Assembly (NCBI RefSeq): GCF_003325755.1
Contig: NZ_QORI02000005.1
Location: 191,312 to 255,311 of the forward strand
Length of the DNA stretch: 64,000 nt
Direction: 5' to 3'
From: Pseudomonas sp. SST3
Lineage (GTDB): Bacteria > Pseudomonadota > Gammaproteobacteria > Pseudomonadales > Pseudomonadaceae
A program made the position numbers and the translations under genes. Shown here in pieces: positions 1 through 9,130 of the stretch (positions are counted from its first letter, which is position 1; each line of letters starts with the position of its first letter). The notes under the pieces were generated by a model. The model made no database searches. It had not been told where the DNA came from and saw only the letters and a program-made list of their open reading frames with translations.

Positions 1-450
1 GCTGATCCAATTGAGCAATGCCACCAGCGGATACAGCACTTTCTGCAGCAGCAGCAACGGAAGGCTGACAGGATAAGCGACCGCCTCGGGTCGCAGGGCG
101 GCGAGTGTCTTGGGGGTTATCTCGCCGAAAATCAACAGCGTGATGGTCAGGCCAATGGTTGCGATCGCGATACCGGCCTCACCCCACAGCTTGATCGCCA
201 GCACAGTAGCGATCGACGAGGCGAGGATATTGACGAAATTGTTGCCGACCAGGATGGTCCCGAGTAGCCGATCCGGCCGTTCAAGCAGAGTGCTCGCGCG
301 TTTTGCTCCCCGGTGTCCTTCCTTGGCCTGGTGGCGCAGGCGGTAGCGGTTGAGGCTGAGCATTCCGGTTTCGGAGCTGGAGAAGAATGCCGAGCACAAA
401 AGCAAAAAGACCAGCATGCCGACCAGAAAGCCGGGGTGTAGATGTTCCAC
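1..450 (-). CDS. HlyC/CorC-family (CNNM domain) membrane transporter, N-terminal part
   Basis: Partial gene: the reading frame starts at a GTG at 450 and is still open at the left edge, so 150 residues are visible. The N-terminus is a hydrophobic helix followed by the motif FFSSSETGMLSLNRYRLRHQ and then LVGNNFVNILASSIATVLA and IFGEITPKTLA. These are typical of the DUF21/CNNM transmembrane domain of CorC/YfjD proteins, which are linked to divalent cation (Mg/Co) efflux; CBS and CorC domains would follow outside the window. An AGGA sequence about 8 bases before the GTG supports this start. It lies 9 bp behind the stop of the CcsA-like gene, so the two are probably co-transcribed. The exact ion is unknown. 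Confidence 0.85.
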   Translation of the reverse strand, partial: MEHLHPGFLVGMLVFLLLCSAFFSSSETGMLSLNRYRLRHQAKEGHRGAKRASTLLERPDRLLGTILVGNNFVNILASSIATVLAIKLWGEAGIAIATIGLTITLLIFGEITPKTLAALRPEAVAYPVSLPLLLLQKVLYPLVALLNWIS

Positions 451-459
451 GTAGTGGTC

Positions 460-1260
460 CTAGATGTGCAGGATGAATTCGCGGACCAGCTTGCTGCCAA
501 AGTAGGCCAGCATCAGCAGGCAGAAGCCTGCGAGAGTCCAGCGAATGGCCTTGTAGCCGCGCCAGCCAAGCTGATGGCGGCCCAACAGCAGCAGGCCGAA
601 GACTACCCAGGCGACGACCGACAGTAGTGTCTTGTGCACCAGATGCTGCGCGAAAAGGTTATCGAGAAACAGCCAGCCCGAAATCAGCGATGCCGATAGC
701 AGCAGCCAGCCGGCGAGAAGGAAGCCGAACAGCAGGCTTTCCATGGTCTGCAGAGGCGGGAAGTTCTTGATCAGGCCGGACGGGTGTTTGTGCTTGAGGT
801 GATGGTCCTGCAGAAGCAGCAGCAAGGATTGGAAGGCTGCGATCGTGAGCATCCCGTAAGCCAGTATGGAAAACAGAATATGGGCCAGGATTCCCGGTTG
901 CTCGGTAATGGCCGGCGGGGTGCCGGACGGGGCGAACTGAGCGAACAGCACCGTAAGGCAGCCGAGCGGGAAAAGCAGCAGCAGAAGGTTTTCGACCGGC
1001 ATGCGGTAAAGCGCGAGCAGAATCAGAAGGATTACGGCGGCAGCGATCAGGCTGGAGGCCGTGAAAAAATCCAGATGCAGACCGCTCGGCGACAGTAGCT
1101 GGATGAACAGGCTCATCCCGTGCGCCATGAGCGCCAGCGCGCCCAGGGCGAGCAGCAGACGTTTGTCAGGCACGGTGCGTTGCGCCAGGCGCAGGCCTTG
1201 ATATCCGGTGACGCCAGCATAAAGACAGGCGGCGGCTAGGCTCGGTAGCAGAGGGTGCAT
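460..1260 (-). CDS. CcsA/YpjD-like cytochrome c assembly family membrane protein
   Basis: 266 residues from the ATG at 1260 (MHPLLPSLAAACLYAG); an upstream in-frame ATG at 1326 would add 22 hydrophilic residues that do not look membrane-inserted. About eight hydrophobic segments are visible, with ILAHILFSILAYGMLTIAAF in the middle and HQLGWRGYKAIRWTLAGFC near the end, resembling the CcsA/CcmC tryptophan-rich haem-handling fold. In Pseudomonas this gene sits divergently beside ffh, as here. A role in cytochrome c maturation is inferred only from the family; orthologues are not well characterised. It is followed by the CNNM transporter gene. Confidence 0.85.
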   Translation of the reverse strand: MHPLLPSLAAACLYAGVTGYQGLRLAQRTVPDKRLLLALGALALMAHGMSLFIQLLSPSGLHLDFFTASSLIAAAVILLILLALYRMPVENLLLLLFPLGCLTVLFAQFAPSGTPPAITEQPGILAHILFSILAYGMLTIAAFQSLLLLLQDHHLKHKHPSGLIKNFPPLQTMESLLFGFLLAGWLLLSASLISGWLFLDNLFAQHLVHKTLLSVVAWVVFGLLLLGRHQLGWRGYKAIRWTLAGFCLLMLAYFGSKLVREFILHI

Positions 1261-1462
1261 AGGTCTGTTAGCAGGCTCGAAAGGCGCTGAGTGTGGCACA
1301 AACACCGGGCGCGCAAAAGTGCACAAACAGCGTGGTTTGTTGCCCGGCGGGGCTGGGCATGGTCGGTTTGCCGGATAGTCGCGCTGTCCTTTGTCGGGGC
1401 GGGTTGAGCGGTATTGATGAAAAGCACCGACTGCGGGGTACCGGCTCGGGGGTCGCAGCTTC

Positions 1463-1468
1463 TATAAT
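1463..1468 (+). promoter_or_regulatory. Candidate -10 element for ffh
   Basis: A perfect TATAAT lies 36 bases before the ffh start in the gap between two divergent genes. No good -35 hexamer stands at 16-18 bases upstream, so if used it would behave as a -10-dominated promoter. Supported by motif and position only. Confidence 0.45.
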
Positions 1469-1503
1469 CGGGGCCTTAACCACATCCAGCGTGGAAATGG
1501 CAC

Positions 1504-2883
1504 ATGTTTGAAAACCTAACCGACCGCCTCTCCCAGACGCTTCGCCATGTTACCGGCAAGGCCAAGCTGACCGAGGACAACATCAAGGACACCCTGCGCG
1601 AAGTGCGAATGGCACTGCTTGAGGCCGACGTTGCGCTGCCGGTGGTCAAGGAGTTTGTTGCCAGGGTCAAGGACAGGGCTGTCGGCACGGAGGTCTCCAA
1701 AAGCCTGACGCCAGGTCAGGCGTTCGTGAAGATCGTGCGCGCAGAACTCGAAGAGTTAATGGGCGCCGCCAACGAAGACCTCGACCTCAGCGTGGTGCCG
1801 CCGGCCGTGGTGCTGATGGCTGGCCTGCAGGGCGCGGGCAAGACCACGACGGTCGGCAAGCTGGCGCGATTCCTCAAAGAACGCAAGAAGAAGTCGGTGT
1901 TGGTCGTTTCCGCAGACGTCTACCGCCCGGCGGCGATTAAGCAGCTGGAAACCTTGGCTGCGGAAGTGGGCGTGACCTTCTTTCCGTCCGATACCAGCCA
2001 GAAGCCGGTAGAGATCGCCCAGGCGGCTATCCGCGAGGCCAAGCTCAAGTACATCGATGTAGTGCTGGTCGACACGGCCGGACGGCTAGCGATTGATGCC
2101 GAAATGATGGCGGAAATTCAGGCTGTTCATGCAGCGATCAAGCCGGCCGAGACACTGTTCGTGGTCGATGCCATGACCGGTCAGGATGCCGCCAACACCG
2201 CCAAGGCGTTCGGTGAGGCACTGCCGCTGACCGGCGTGGTGCTGACCAAGGTCGACGGCGATGCGCGTGGTGGTGCCGCGTTGTCGGTCCGTCATATCAC
2301 CGGCAAGCCGATCAAATTCCTCGGCATGGGCGAGAAGAGCGATGCGCTCGAGCCGTTTCATCCGGACCGGATCGCCTCGCGCATCCTTGGCATGGGTGAT
2401 GTGCTCAGTCTGATCGAGCAGGCCGAGCAGACCCTGGATCGGGAGAAGGCCGAGAAACTCACCAAAAAGCTGAAGAAGGGCAAGGGCTTCGATCTGGAAG
2501 ATTTCCGTGATCAGCTTCAGCAGATGAAAAACATGGGCGGCCTCGGCGGGCTGATGGACAAGCTGCCGTCGATCGGCGGCGTGAATCTTTCGCAGATGGG
2601 CAATGCCCAAGGCGCGGCCGAGAAGCAGTTCAAGCAGATGGAAGCCATCATCAACTCGATGACGCCTGTCGAGCGCCGCAACCCAGATATCATCAGCGGC
2701 TCGCGCAAGCGTCGCATCGCCATGGGCTCCGGCACTCAAGTGCAGGACATTGGCCGCCTGATCAAGCAGCACAAGCAGATGCAGAAGATGATGAAGAAGG
2801 TCAGCGGCAAAGGCGGCATGGCCAAGATGATGCGCGGCATGGGCGGTATGTTCCCAGGCGGTGGTGGGATGCCAAAGTTCTAG
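1504..2883 (+). CDS. ffh: Signal recognition particle protein Ffh (SRP54)
   Basis: 459 residues, the usual length. Ffh binds 4.5S RNA and the signal sequences of nascent membrane proteins and docks with FtsY to deliver ribosomes to the Sec translocon. The N domain (about 1-95) is followed by the GTPase G domain with GLQGAGKTT (107-115), DTAGR (190-194) and [10 protein letters not shown] (from 248). The C-terminal M domain is methionine-rich, ending in repeated [10 protein letters not shown] runs that form the signal-peptide groove. The ATG at 1504 gives the family N-terminus MFENLTDRL. It precedes the rpsP operon by 187 bp, the order seen in many Pseudomonas. Confidence 0.98.
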   Translation: MFENLTDRLSQTLRHVTGKAKLTEDNIKDTLREVRMALLEADVALPVVKEFVARVKDRAVGTEVSKSLTPGQAFVKIVRAELEELMGAANEDLDLSVVPPAVVLMAGLQGAGKTTTVGKLARFLKERKKKSVLVVSADVYRPAAIKQLETLAAEVGVTFFPSDTSQKPVEIAQAAIREAKLKYIDVVLVDTAGRLAIDAEMMAEIQAVHAAIKPAETLFVVDAMTGQDAANTAKAFGEALPLTGVVLTKVDGDARGGAALSVRHITGKPIKFLGMGEKSDALEPFHPDRIASRILGMGDVLSLIEQAEQTLDREKAEKLTKKLKKGKGFDLEDFRDQLQQMKNMGGLGGLMDKLPSIGGVNLSQMGNAQGAAEKQFKQMEAIINSMTPVERRNPDIISGSRKRRIAMGSGTQVQDIGRLIKQHKQMQKMMKKVSGKGGMAKMMRGMGGMFPGGGGMPKF

Positions 2884-2975
2884 CTTCCAAGGCTTTCGGC
2901 GCGGCCCGTTGTTGGTCGCCGCCGAAGCGGGATGGGCCTGCGGCAGAGGCCTGCGGCTGTTTTTGAAAAAGCCAT

Positions 2976-3003
2976 TTGCAAAAGTCCGGATAATCCTTAG
3001 AAT
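2976..3003 (+). promoter_or_regulatory. Candidate sigma70 promoter of the rpsP-rimM-trmD-rplS operon
   Basis: TTGCAA (2976-2981), a 16-base spacer and TAGAAT (2998-3003) stand 68 bases before rpsP. The surrounding stretch is AT-richer than its neighbours. A weaker alternative pairs TTGAAA (2963) with GATAAT (2989). Motif evidence only. Confidence 0.5.
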
Positions 3004-3070
3004 ATGCGGCCTTTCGGGCCTTGGGCCCTGCATTCAGATTTGCTGTACCGACTACAGGAACGATGTTCAC

Positions 3071-3322
3071 ATGGTAACTATTCGTCTCGCCCGTGGCGGC
3101 TCCAAGAAGCGCCCTTTCTACCACCTGACCGTGACCAACAGCCGCAACCCGCGCGATGGTCGCTTCGTTGAGCGCATCGGTTTCTTCAATCCGGTTGCCT
3201 CGGGTGCAGAAGTGAAGCTCTCGGTAAACCAGGAGCGTGCCGCTTATTGGTTGGGCCAGGGCGCACAGCCGTCTGAGCGTGTTGCTCAGCTGCTGAAGGA
3301 AGCTTCCAAGGCTGCTGCCTGA
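3071..3322 (+). CDS. rpsP: 30S ribosomal protein S16
   Basis: 83 residues from the ATG at 3071. The sequence begins [19 protein letters not shown] and contains [16 protein letters not shown], both hallmarks of bS16, a small-subunit assembly protein that binds 16S rRNA. The frame is open further upstream, but the family N-terminus fixes the start. First gene of the operon rpsP-rimM-trmD-rplS; rimM starts 5 bp after its stop. Confidence 0.98.
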   Translation: MVTIRLARGGSKKRPFYHLTVTNSRNPRDGRFVERIGFFNPVASGAEVKLSVNQERAAYWLGQGAQPSERVAQLLKEASKAAA

Positions 3323-3327
3323 AACAC

Positions 3328-3864
3328 ATGAACGCCACGTCAGCCCCGGCCGAAGACCTTATCGTCATCGGCAAGATCGTTTCGGTGCATGGCGTGCGTG
3401 GTGACGTAAAGATCTATTCCTTTACCGATCCGATCGAAAATCTGCTGGACTATCGACGCTGGACGCTCAGGCGAGGCGACGAAGTCAAGCAGGTCGAGCT
3501 GGACAAGGGGCGCCTCCAGGGCAAGATTCTGGTGGCTACGCTCAAGGGGCTGACTGATCGTGAAGTGGCGCGTACGTACGCCGACTTCGAGATATGCATC
3601 CCTCGTGATGAGCTGCCTGACTTGACCGGTGATGAGTATTATTGGTTCCAGCTTCAGGGTCTTAAGGTCATCAATCAGCTCGGGCAAGTGCTTGGGCGGG
3701 TGGATCATCTACTCGAGACCGGAGCCAACGATGTTCTGGTGGTCAAGCCGTTTGACGGCAGCCTGGACGATCGTGAACGTTTGCTGCCCTATACCGATCC
3801 CTGCGTTTTGAGGGTCGATCTGGATGCAGGCGAGATGCACGTTGAATGGGATGCGGACTTCTGA
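3328..3864 (+). CDS. rimM: Ribosome maturation factor RimM
   Basis: 178 residues. RimM helps mature the 3' (head) domain of the 30S subunit and binds S19. The N-terminal RimM beta-barrel shows [20 protein letters not shown] (about 15-34); a PRC-barrel-like C-terminal domain starts near [12 protein letters not shown] and includes [15 protein letters not shown]. Placed between rpsP and trmD with only a few bases on each side, implying one transcript and coupled translation. Confidence 0.97.
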   Translation: MNATSAPAEDLIVIGKIVSVHGVRGDVKIYSFTDPIENLLDYRRWTLRRGDEVKQVELDKGRLQGKILVATLKGLTDREVARTYADFEICIPRDELPDLTGDEYYWFQLQGLKVINQLGQVLGRVDHLLETGANDVLVVKPFDGSLDDRERLLPYTDPCVLRVDLDAGEMHVEWDADF

Positions 3865-3869
3865 GCGAT

Positions 3870-4622
3870 ATGTCCGGTTTCCGTGTCGATGTGATCAGTC
3901 TGTTTCCAGACATGTTCGCTGCCATCCGTGACTATGGTATTACCAGTCGCGCGGTGAAGCAGGGGCTGCTCGAGCTACGGTGCTGGAATCCCCGGAGCTA
4001 TACCGAAGATCGTCACCAGACGGTAGATGATCGACCTTTCGGTGGCGGCCCCGGCATGGTGATGAAGATCAAGCCGCTGGAGCTTGCCTTGGCTGATGCC
4101 AGGCAGGCCGCAGGCGGGAAGGCGAAGGTGATTTACCTGTCGCCTCAGGGGCGTCAGCTGAAACAGGCTGATGTCCGTGATCTGGCGAAGGAGGAGGGGC
4201 TTATCCTCATCGCCGGTCGCTACGAAGGTATTGATGAGCGCTTCATCGAAGCGCATGTCGATGAGGAATGGTCGATTGGCGACTACGTGTTGTCCGGTGG
4301 TGAATTGCCGGCCATGGTGCTGATTGATGCGGTGACCCGCTTGCTCCCTGGGGCGCTGGGTCATGCTCATTCCGCCGAGGAGGATTCGTTTACCGACGGC
4401 CTGCTCGACTGCCCGCACTACACGCGACCGGAAGTGTATGCGGATAAACGTGTTCCTGAGGTGCTGCTTAGCGGCAACCATGAACACATCCGGCGCTGGC
4501 GCTTGCAGCAGTCCCTCGGAAGGACCTGGGAACGCCGCGCTGATCTTCTGGATAGCCGCTCGCTTTCTGGGGAAGAACAAAAGCTGCTGAAGGAATACAT
4601 CCATCAGCGGGACGATAGTTAA
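3870..4622 (+). CDS. trmD: tRNA (guanine-37-N1)-methyltransferase
   Basis: 250 residues from the ATG at 3870 ([16 protein letters not shown]), 5 bp after the rimM stop; an earlier in-frame start would overlap rimM and lacks family support. TrmD methylates G37 of tRNAs reading CNN codons, preventing +1 frameshifting, using S-adenosylmethionine bound in a trefoil knot. The knot region is seen as [33 protein letters not shown] and [20 protein letters not shown]. The early [10 protein letters not shown] loop is also conserved. Confidence 0.98.
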   Translation: MSGFRVDVISLFPDMFAAIRDYGITSRAVKQGLLELRCWNPRSYTEDRHQTVDDRPFGGGPGMVMKIKPLELALADARQAAGGKAKVIYLSPQGRQLKQADVRDLAKEEGLILIAGRYEGIDERFIEAHVDEEWSIGDYVLSGGELPAMVLIDAVTRLLPGALGHAHSAEEDSFTDGLLDCPHYTRPEVYADKRVPEVLLSGNHEHIRRWRLQQSLGRTWERRADLLDSRSLSGEEQKLLKEYIHQRDDS

Positions 4623-4664
4623 CGTATCGATGGCGCGCATGATGGCCCGCCTTAGGAGCACAGC

Positions 4665-5015
4665 ATGACCAACAAGATTATCCAGGCGCTCGAAGCTGAG
4701 CAGATGACTAAAGAACTGCCTCCGTTCGCCCCTGGTGACACTGTAGTTGTCCAGGTAAAGGTGAAAGAAGGCGAGCGTGAGCGTCTGCAGGCCTTCGAAG
4801 GCGTCGTGATCGGCAAGCGTAACCGCGGTCTGAACAGCGCATTCACCGTTCGCAAGATTTCCAATGGTGTTGGTGTTGAACGTACTTTCCAGTACTACAG
4901 CCCAATGGTTGACAGCCTCACCGTTAAGCGTCGTGGTGATGTCCGTAAAGCCAAGCTGTACTACCTTCGCGCGCTGTCCGGTAAGGCAGCCCGTATCAAG
5001 GAAAAGCTTTCCTGA
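4665..5015 (+). CDS. rplS: 50S ribosomal protein L19
   Basis: 116 residues; bL19 lies at the 30S-50S interface. Family motifs are [40 protein letters not shown] and [14 protein letters not shown] Shine-Dalgarno-like TTAGGAG lies about 6 bases before the ATG at 4665. Last gene of the rpsP operon, followed at once by a strong terminator. Confidence 0.98.
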   Translation: MTNKIIQALEAEQMTKELPPFAPGDTVVVQVKVKEGERERLQAFEGVVIGKRNRGLNSAFTVRKISNGVGVERTFQYYSPMVDSLTVKRRGDVRKAKLYYLRALSGKAARIKEKLS

Positions 5016-5031
5016 GGAAAGCTTCCTTCAG

Positions 5032-5062
5032 AAAAAAGCAGCCTTCGGGCTGCTTTTTTTTT
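5032..5062 (+). terminator. Rho-independent terminator after rplS
   Basis: Stem GCAGCC / GGCTGC with a TTCG tetraloop followed by nine T residues, 22 bases after the rplS stop. An A tract on the left makes it possibly bidirectional. Confidence 0.95.
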
Positions 5063-5275
5063 GCCGTTCATGTGCTTCCCGTGGCCTGGAAGTGCGGTTA
5101 TTTGGTTTCGGCGATATCCGCTCAACTAGGCATACGGCGTCACGACTTCACCTGGCAGCGAATTCTTCCTAATCCTCTTGCCAATTGACTCCTTTAATCT
5201 AGATTGGGGTTAAGCCTGGCAGGGCGGATGCGGCCTATGGAACACTAACGCGCTTCACTTGCCGATTATTCTTTC

Positions 5276-6172
5276 ATGCCCGCACTCGATGACCCCATGA
5301 TCGACCGTTTCCTTGATGCCCTCTGGCTTGAAAAAGGGCTGTCGGACAATACCCGCGAGGCCTACCGCAGTGATCTGGCGCTGTTCAATGGCTGGCTCGA
5401 CGAGCGCGGGGTCCGCCTGATCGACGCGGGCCGGGACGTGATCCTCGACCACCTCGCCTGGCGCCTGGCCAACGATTACAAGGCGCGTTCTACTGCGCGG
5501 CTTCTTTCCGGCCTTCGTGGTTTCTATCGATTCTTGCTGCGCGAGGGCGCCATCTCGGTTGACCCTACGCTGCGAGTCGATCTGCCGCAGCTCGGCCGGC
5601 CGCTGCCCAAGGCATTGTCCGAGGCAGACGTGGAGGCTCTGCTGGCCGCTCCCGACATCGGCGATCCGCTGGGAATGCGCGATCGGGCAATGTTGGAGGT
5701 TCTCTATGCGACCGGTCTACGCGTGACCGAATTGGTCAGCCTGAGCCTGGAGCAGCTCAATCTTCGCCAGGGCGTGTTGCGTACATTTGGCAAGGGCAGC
5801 AAGGAGCGTCTGGTGCCCCTGGGGGGGGAAGCGCTGCACTGGCTGACGCGCTATCTGCGCGAGGCGAGGGAGACGCTCCTTAATGGCAAGGCCAGCGATG
5901 TGGTGTTTCCCAGTCGGCGCGCAGATCTGATGACGCGACAGACATTCTGGCATCGCATCAAGCTGCACGCCCGGCAGGCAGGGGTAGCGGCTTCGATTTC
6001 CCCGCACACGCTGCGTCATGCGTTCGCCACGCACCTGCTCAACCATGGCGCAGATCTTCGAACCGTGCAGATGCTCCTTGGTCATAGCGACCTATCCACC
6101 ACGCAGATCTACACCCATATCGCTCGCGCGCGGCTGCAGGAGCTCCACGCTCAGCATCATCCGCGCGGCTGA
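5276..6172 (+). CDS. xerD: Site-specific tyrosine recombinase XerD
   Basis: 298 residues, the standard XerD length. XerD works with XerC at dif to resolve chromosome dimers at the division septum. The SAM-like DNA-binding N-terminal domain covers about 1-105. The catalytic set is complete: R149 (ATGLRVTEL), K173 (GKGSKERL), H244 and R247 (HTLRHAF), H270 (LLGHSDLSTTQ) and the nucleophile Y279 (IYTHI). The start MPALDDPMIDRFLDALWLEK fits Pseudomonas XerD. dsbC follows 129 bp later, a common gammaproteobacterial pairing. Confidence 0.97.
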   Translation: MPALDDPMIDRFLDALWLEKGLSDNTREAYRSDLALFNGWLDERGVRLIDAGRDVILDHLAWRLANDYKARSTARLLSGLRGFYRFLLREGAISVDPTLRVDLPQLGRPLPKALSEADVEALLAAPDIGDPLGMRDRAMLEVLYATGLRVTELVSLSLEQLNLRQGVLRTFGKGSKERLVPLGGEALHWLTRYLREARETLLNGKASDVVFPSRRADLMTRQTFWHRIKLHARQAGVAASISPHTLRHAFATHLLNHGADLRTVQMLLGHSDLSTTQIYTHIARARLQELHAQHHPRG

Positions 6173-6301
6173 CCAGCGGTCGCTCCGAGGTGCGCGGCAA
6201 TCCACAAAGCCGACGACCGAAGCCCCGGTGACACAAGCTGGATGGTGGCCGCTATGTTAATCTGCGGCCCTTTCCCCCGATCGAAGTCGCCCGGAGACTC
6301 C

Positions 6302-7027
6302 ATGCGCGTGATTCGTTTATTTGCTGCCGTGACCCTCGGTCTTGCCAGCACCTTTGCCCTGGCTGCAGACCCTGACAAGGCGATCCGTGAATCGCTGCAA
6401 TCCATACAGCCGGGCATGCCGATCGAATCGATTGCCGAAAGTCCCATGGAAGGTGTGTACCAGGTCCAGCTCAAGGGAGGGCGGCAGTTGTACGCAAGCG
6501 CTGATGGGCAATTCGTGATCCAGGGCTACATGTTCCAGTTCAAGGAAGGTCAGGCCACCAACCTGACCGAGCAGGCCCAAAGCCGCTCGGTAGCCAAGGC
6601 GATAGAGTCGGTTCCCGTTAGCGAGATGGTGGTCTTCGCACCGCAAAAGCCCAAAACCCATATCACGGTATTCACTGATACCGATTGCGGCTATTGTCAG
6701 AAACTTCACAGCGAAGTGCCCGAGCTGAATCGCCTGGGCGTCGAGGTTCGTTATATGGCCTTCCCTCGGCAGGGGATGGGTAGTCACGGCGCCAATACGC
6801 TGACCAGCGTCTGGTGTGCCAAGGATCGACATGCTGCGATGAACAAGGCCAAGGCGCGCGAAGAGGTCCCCACCGCAAACTGCGAAAACCCGATTGCCGA
6901 GCAATACAAACTGGGTCAGCTGATCGGTGTTCAGGGTACGCCGGCGATCATTCTGGCTGATGGCCAGATCATTCCTGGTTATCAGCCAGCACCGCAGCTC
7001 GCCGAGTTGGCTCTTAAAGCCAAGTAA
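6302..7027 (+). CDS. dsbC: Thiol:disulfide interchange protein DsbC
   Basis: 241 residues from the ATG at 6302, the only start that puts a clean signal peptide (MRVIRLFAAVTLGLASTFALA) at the front. DsbC is the dimeric periplasmic disulfide isomerase kept reduced by DsbD. The dimerisation domain (about 25-85) is followed by the thioredoxin fold with the active site C129-G-Y-C132, the structural cysteines in SVWCAKD and TANCEN, and the cis-proline loop QGTPAI. Downstream of xerD, upstream of the GFA-family gene. Confidence 0.96.
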   Translation: MRVIRLFAAVTLGLASTFALAADPDKAIRESLQSIQPGMPIESIAESPMEGVYQVQLKGGRQLYASADGQFVIQGYMFQFKEGQATNLTEQAQSRSVAKAIESVPVSEMVVFAPQKPKTHITVFTDTDCGYCQKLHSEVPELNRLGVEVRYMAFPRQGMGSHGANTLTSVWCAKDRHAAMNKAKAREEVPTANCENPIAEQYKLGQLIGVQGTPAIILADGQIIPGYQPAPQLAELALKAK

Positions 7028-7135
7028 CCAGATGGGCCTGCACCTTCGGTCATAAGCCGCTGTCCCGTTTTGTCGGCGGCTGAACTGTTCTGCCCCGCGC
7101 GTTCAAAGCCTAAGGCTTACCGTGGAGGTGCGAAT

Positions 7136-7633
7136 ATGAAGCTCGAAGGTTCCTGTCACTGCAAGGCGGTTCGTTTTTCGCTCGAATCAGCCGAGCCATT
7201 CCCATTCATGCGCTGCTATTGTTCGATCTGCCGCAAGACGGCCGGAGCGGGCGGCTATGCGATCAACCTGGGTGGCGATCATCGGACGTTGCAAGTTGAG
7301 GGTCGTGAAAACCTGAGCCTCTATCAGGCCAGGATGGTCGATGCGGAAACCGGAGAAACCCGTCTCAGCGATGGCCAGCGTCATTTCTGCAAGTTGTGCG
7401 GCAGCGCGCTCTGGTTATGGGATCCGAACTGGCCAGACCTTGTCCACCCGCACGCATCGGCTATCGATACCGACTTGCCAAGTCCTCCCGAGTCCACCCA
7501 TCTCATGCTGTCTTCGAAGGCGTCATGGGTCGAGCCACAGGTGGGGCCTGACGATCGCTGTTTCGATGAGTACCCGGATGAGTCGCTCGCCCAATGGCAT
7601 CGGCGTCTGGGGTTGCAAAGTAAACCAGACTAG
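7136..7633 (+). CDS. GFA (glutathione-dependent formaldehyde-activating enzyme-like) family protein
   Basis: 165 residues from the ATG at 7136, which has a GTGGAGGTG ribosome-binding site just before it. The zinc-binding signature of the GFA/CENP-V fold is present: SCHCKAVRF near the start, RCYCSICRKTAG, and HFCKLCGSALW about 90 residues in. Most family members are not true formaldehyde-glutathione synthases, and the substrate here is unknown. The gene stands alone between dsbC and hom. Confidence 0.9.
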   Translation: MKLEGSCHCKAVRFSLESAEPFPFMRCYCSICRKTAGAGGYAINLGGDHRTLQVEGRENLSLYQARMVDAETGETRLSDGQRHFCKLCGSALWLWDPNWPDLVHPHASAIDTDLPSPPESTHLMLSSKASWVEPQVGPDDRCFDEYPDESLAQWHRRLGLQSKPD

Positions 7634-7746
7634 CGAAGAGGCTGAGGGGTTGCCGCCGATTTGACTAAATCCCGTGCGCTTCGTAATGTGCGACTCTTTT
7701 GTTCGGCCGCTATGCGGGGCCGTTCGCTGGCAATGGGGAGTGCAAC

Positions 7747-9051
7747 TTGAAACCGGTGAAAGTTGGCATCTGTGGGCTGGGAACCGTCGGTAGCGGTACC
7801 TTCAATGTGCTCGAGCGCAACGCTGCGGAAATCGCCCGCCGTGCCGGGCGAGGAATCGAAGTCGCGCAGATCGCGGCCCGTCATGCGAACCCCAAGTGCA
7901 ACACCGGCGACACTCCAATTACCGGCGATATTTTCGAGGTCGCAAACAACCCTGAAATCGACATCGTCGTCGAGCTGATTGGCGGTTATACCCTGGCCCG
8001 TGAGTTGGTCCTCCAAGCCATCGAAAACGGTAAGCACGTCGTCACGGCGAATAAGGCACTGATCGCTGTCCACGGCAATGAGATCTTCGCTAAGGCCCGC
8101 GAGAAGGGCGTCATCGTCGCGTTCGAAGCGTCGGTCGCTGGTGGCATCCCCGTCATCAAAGCGATCCGCGAGGGCCTGGCGGGCAACCAGATCAACTGGC
8201 TGGCTGGCATCATCAACGGCACCGGTAATTTCATTCTCACCGAGATGCGCGAGAAGGGGCGTACCTTCGAGGACGTGCTCAAGGAGGCGCAGGAGCTGGG
8301 TTACGCCGAGGCCGATCCGACTTTTGACGTCGAAGGTATCGACGCCGCGCACAAGCTGACGATCCTGGCCTCTATCGCTTTCGGGGTGCCGCTGCAGTTC
8401 GACAAGGCCTATACCGAAGGCATTTCCCGACTGACCACCGCTGACGTCAATTACGCCGAAGCGCTGGGCTATCGCATCAAGCATCTGGGTGTTGCGCGCA
8501 GCACGGAATCGGGCATCGAGCTGCGTGTCCACCCGACCCTGATTCCGGCCGATCGTCTGATCGCCAATGTCAACGGCGTGATGAATGCGGTCATGGTCAA
8601 CGGCGATGCGGTCGGGTCGACCTTGTACTACGGCGCCGGTGCGGGCATGGAGCCGACCGCTTCGGCCGTGGTGGCGGACTTGGTCGATGTGGCGCGTGCA
8701 CTGACCACCGACCCGAATAACCGCGTCCCGCATCTGGCGTTTCAGCCCGACTCGCTTTCGGCTCATCCGATCCTGCCAATCGGCGCCTGCGAAAGCGCCT
8801 ATTACCTGCGCATTCAGGCCAAGGATCATCCGGGCGTGCTGGCCCAGGTCGCGACCATCCTGTCCGAACGCGGCATCAACATCGAATCGATCATGCAGAA
8901 GGAAGCCGAGGTCCATGACGGCTTGGTGCCGGTCATCCTCGTCACTCATCGGGTAGTCGAGCAGCGAATCGACGATGCGATCACAGCGCTCGAGGCGCTT
9001 TCCGACGTGGTCGGCAGCGTGGTGCGGATCCGGGTGGAACAACTGAATTAA
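7747..9051 (+). CDS. hom: Homoserine dehydrogenase
   Basis: 434 residues if translation begins at the TTG at 7747, which gives the family N-terminus (M)KPVKVGICGLGTVGSG and has GGGGAG six bases upstream; the frame is open further upstream but that part is not conserved. The enzyme reduces aspartate semialdehyde to homoserine, feeding threonine and methionine. The Rossmann motif GLGTVGSGTFNVL is at the start, the catalytic domain in the middle (GGIPVIKAIREGLAGN, INGTGNFILTEM), and an ACT regulatory domain near the end (KDHPGVLAQVATIL). thrC follows 79 bp downstream, forming a hom-thrC unit. Confidence 0.96.
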   Translation: MKPVKVGICGLGTVGSGTFNVLERNAAEIARRAGRGIEVAQIAARHANPKCNTGDTPITGDIFEVANNPEIDIVVELIGGYTLARELVLQAIENGKHVVTANKALIAVHGNEIFAKAREKGVIVAFEASVAGGIPVIKAIREGLAGNQINWLAGIINGTGNFILTEMREKGRTFEDVLKEAQELGYAEADPTFDVEGIDAAHKLTILASIAFGVPLQFDKAYTEGISRLTTADVNYAEALGYRIKHLGVARSTESGIELRVHPTLIPADRLIANVNGVMNAVMVNGDAVGSTLYYGAGAGMEPTASAVVADLVDVARALTTDPNNRVPHLAFQPDSLSAHPILPIGACESAYYLRIQAKDHPGVLAQVATILSERGINIESIMQKEAEVHDGLVPVILVTHRVVEQRIDDAITALEALSDVVGSVVRIRVEQLN

Positions 9052-9130
9052 CTGGAATCTGGAGCTTGAAGCAGGAGCGGATCGCCTCCTTCTGGCTCAG
9101 GACTTCAGGCACATACCGAAGGTTTGAAAA

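Noticed and set aside
2086..3033. 315-codon minus-strand frame opposite ffh
   Set aside because: Antisense shadow of a conserved gene; His/Leu-rich with no family resemblance.
7630..9042. 470-codon minus-strand reading frame opposite hom
   Set aside because: It mirrors hom codon by codon, has no ribosome-binding site and a composition (His/Asp/Arg/Gln-rich) typical of antisense frames in high-GC DNA.
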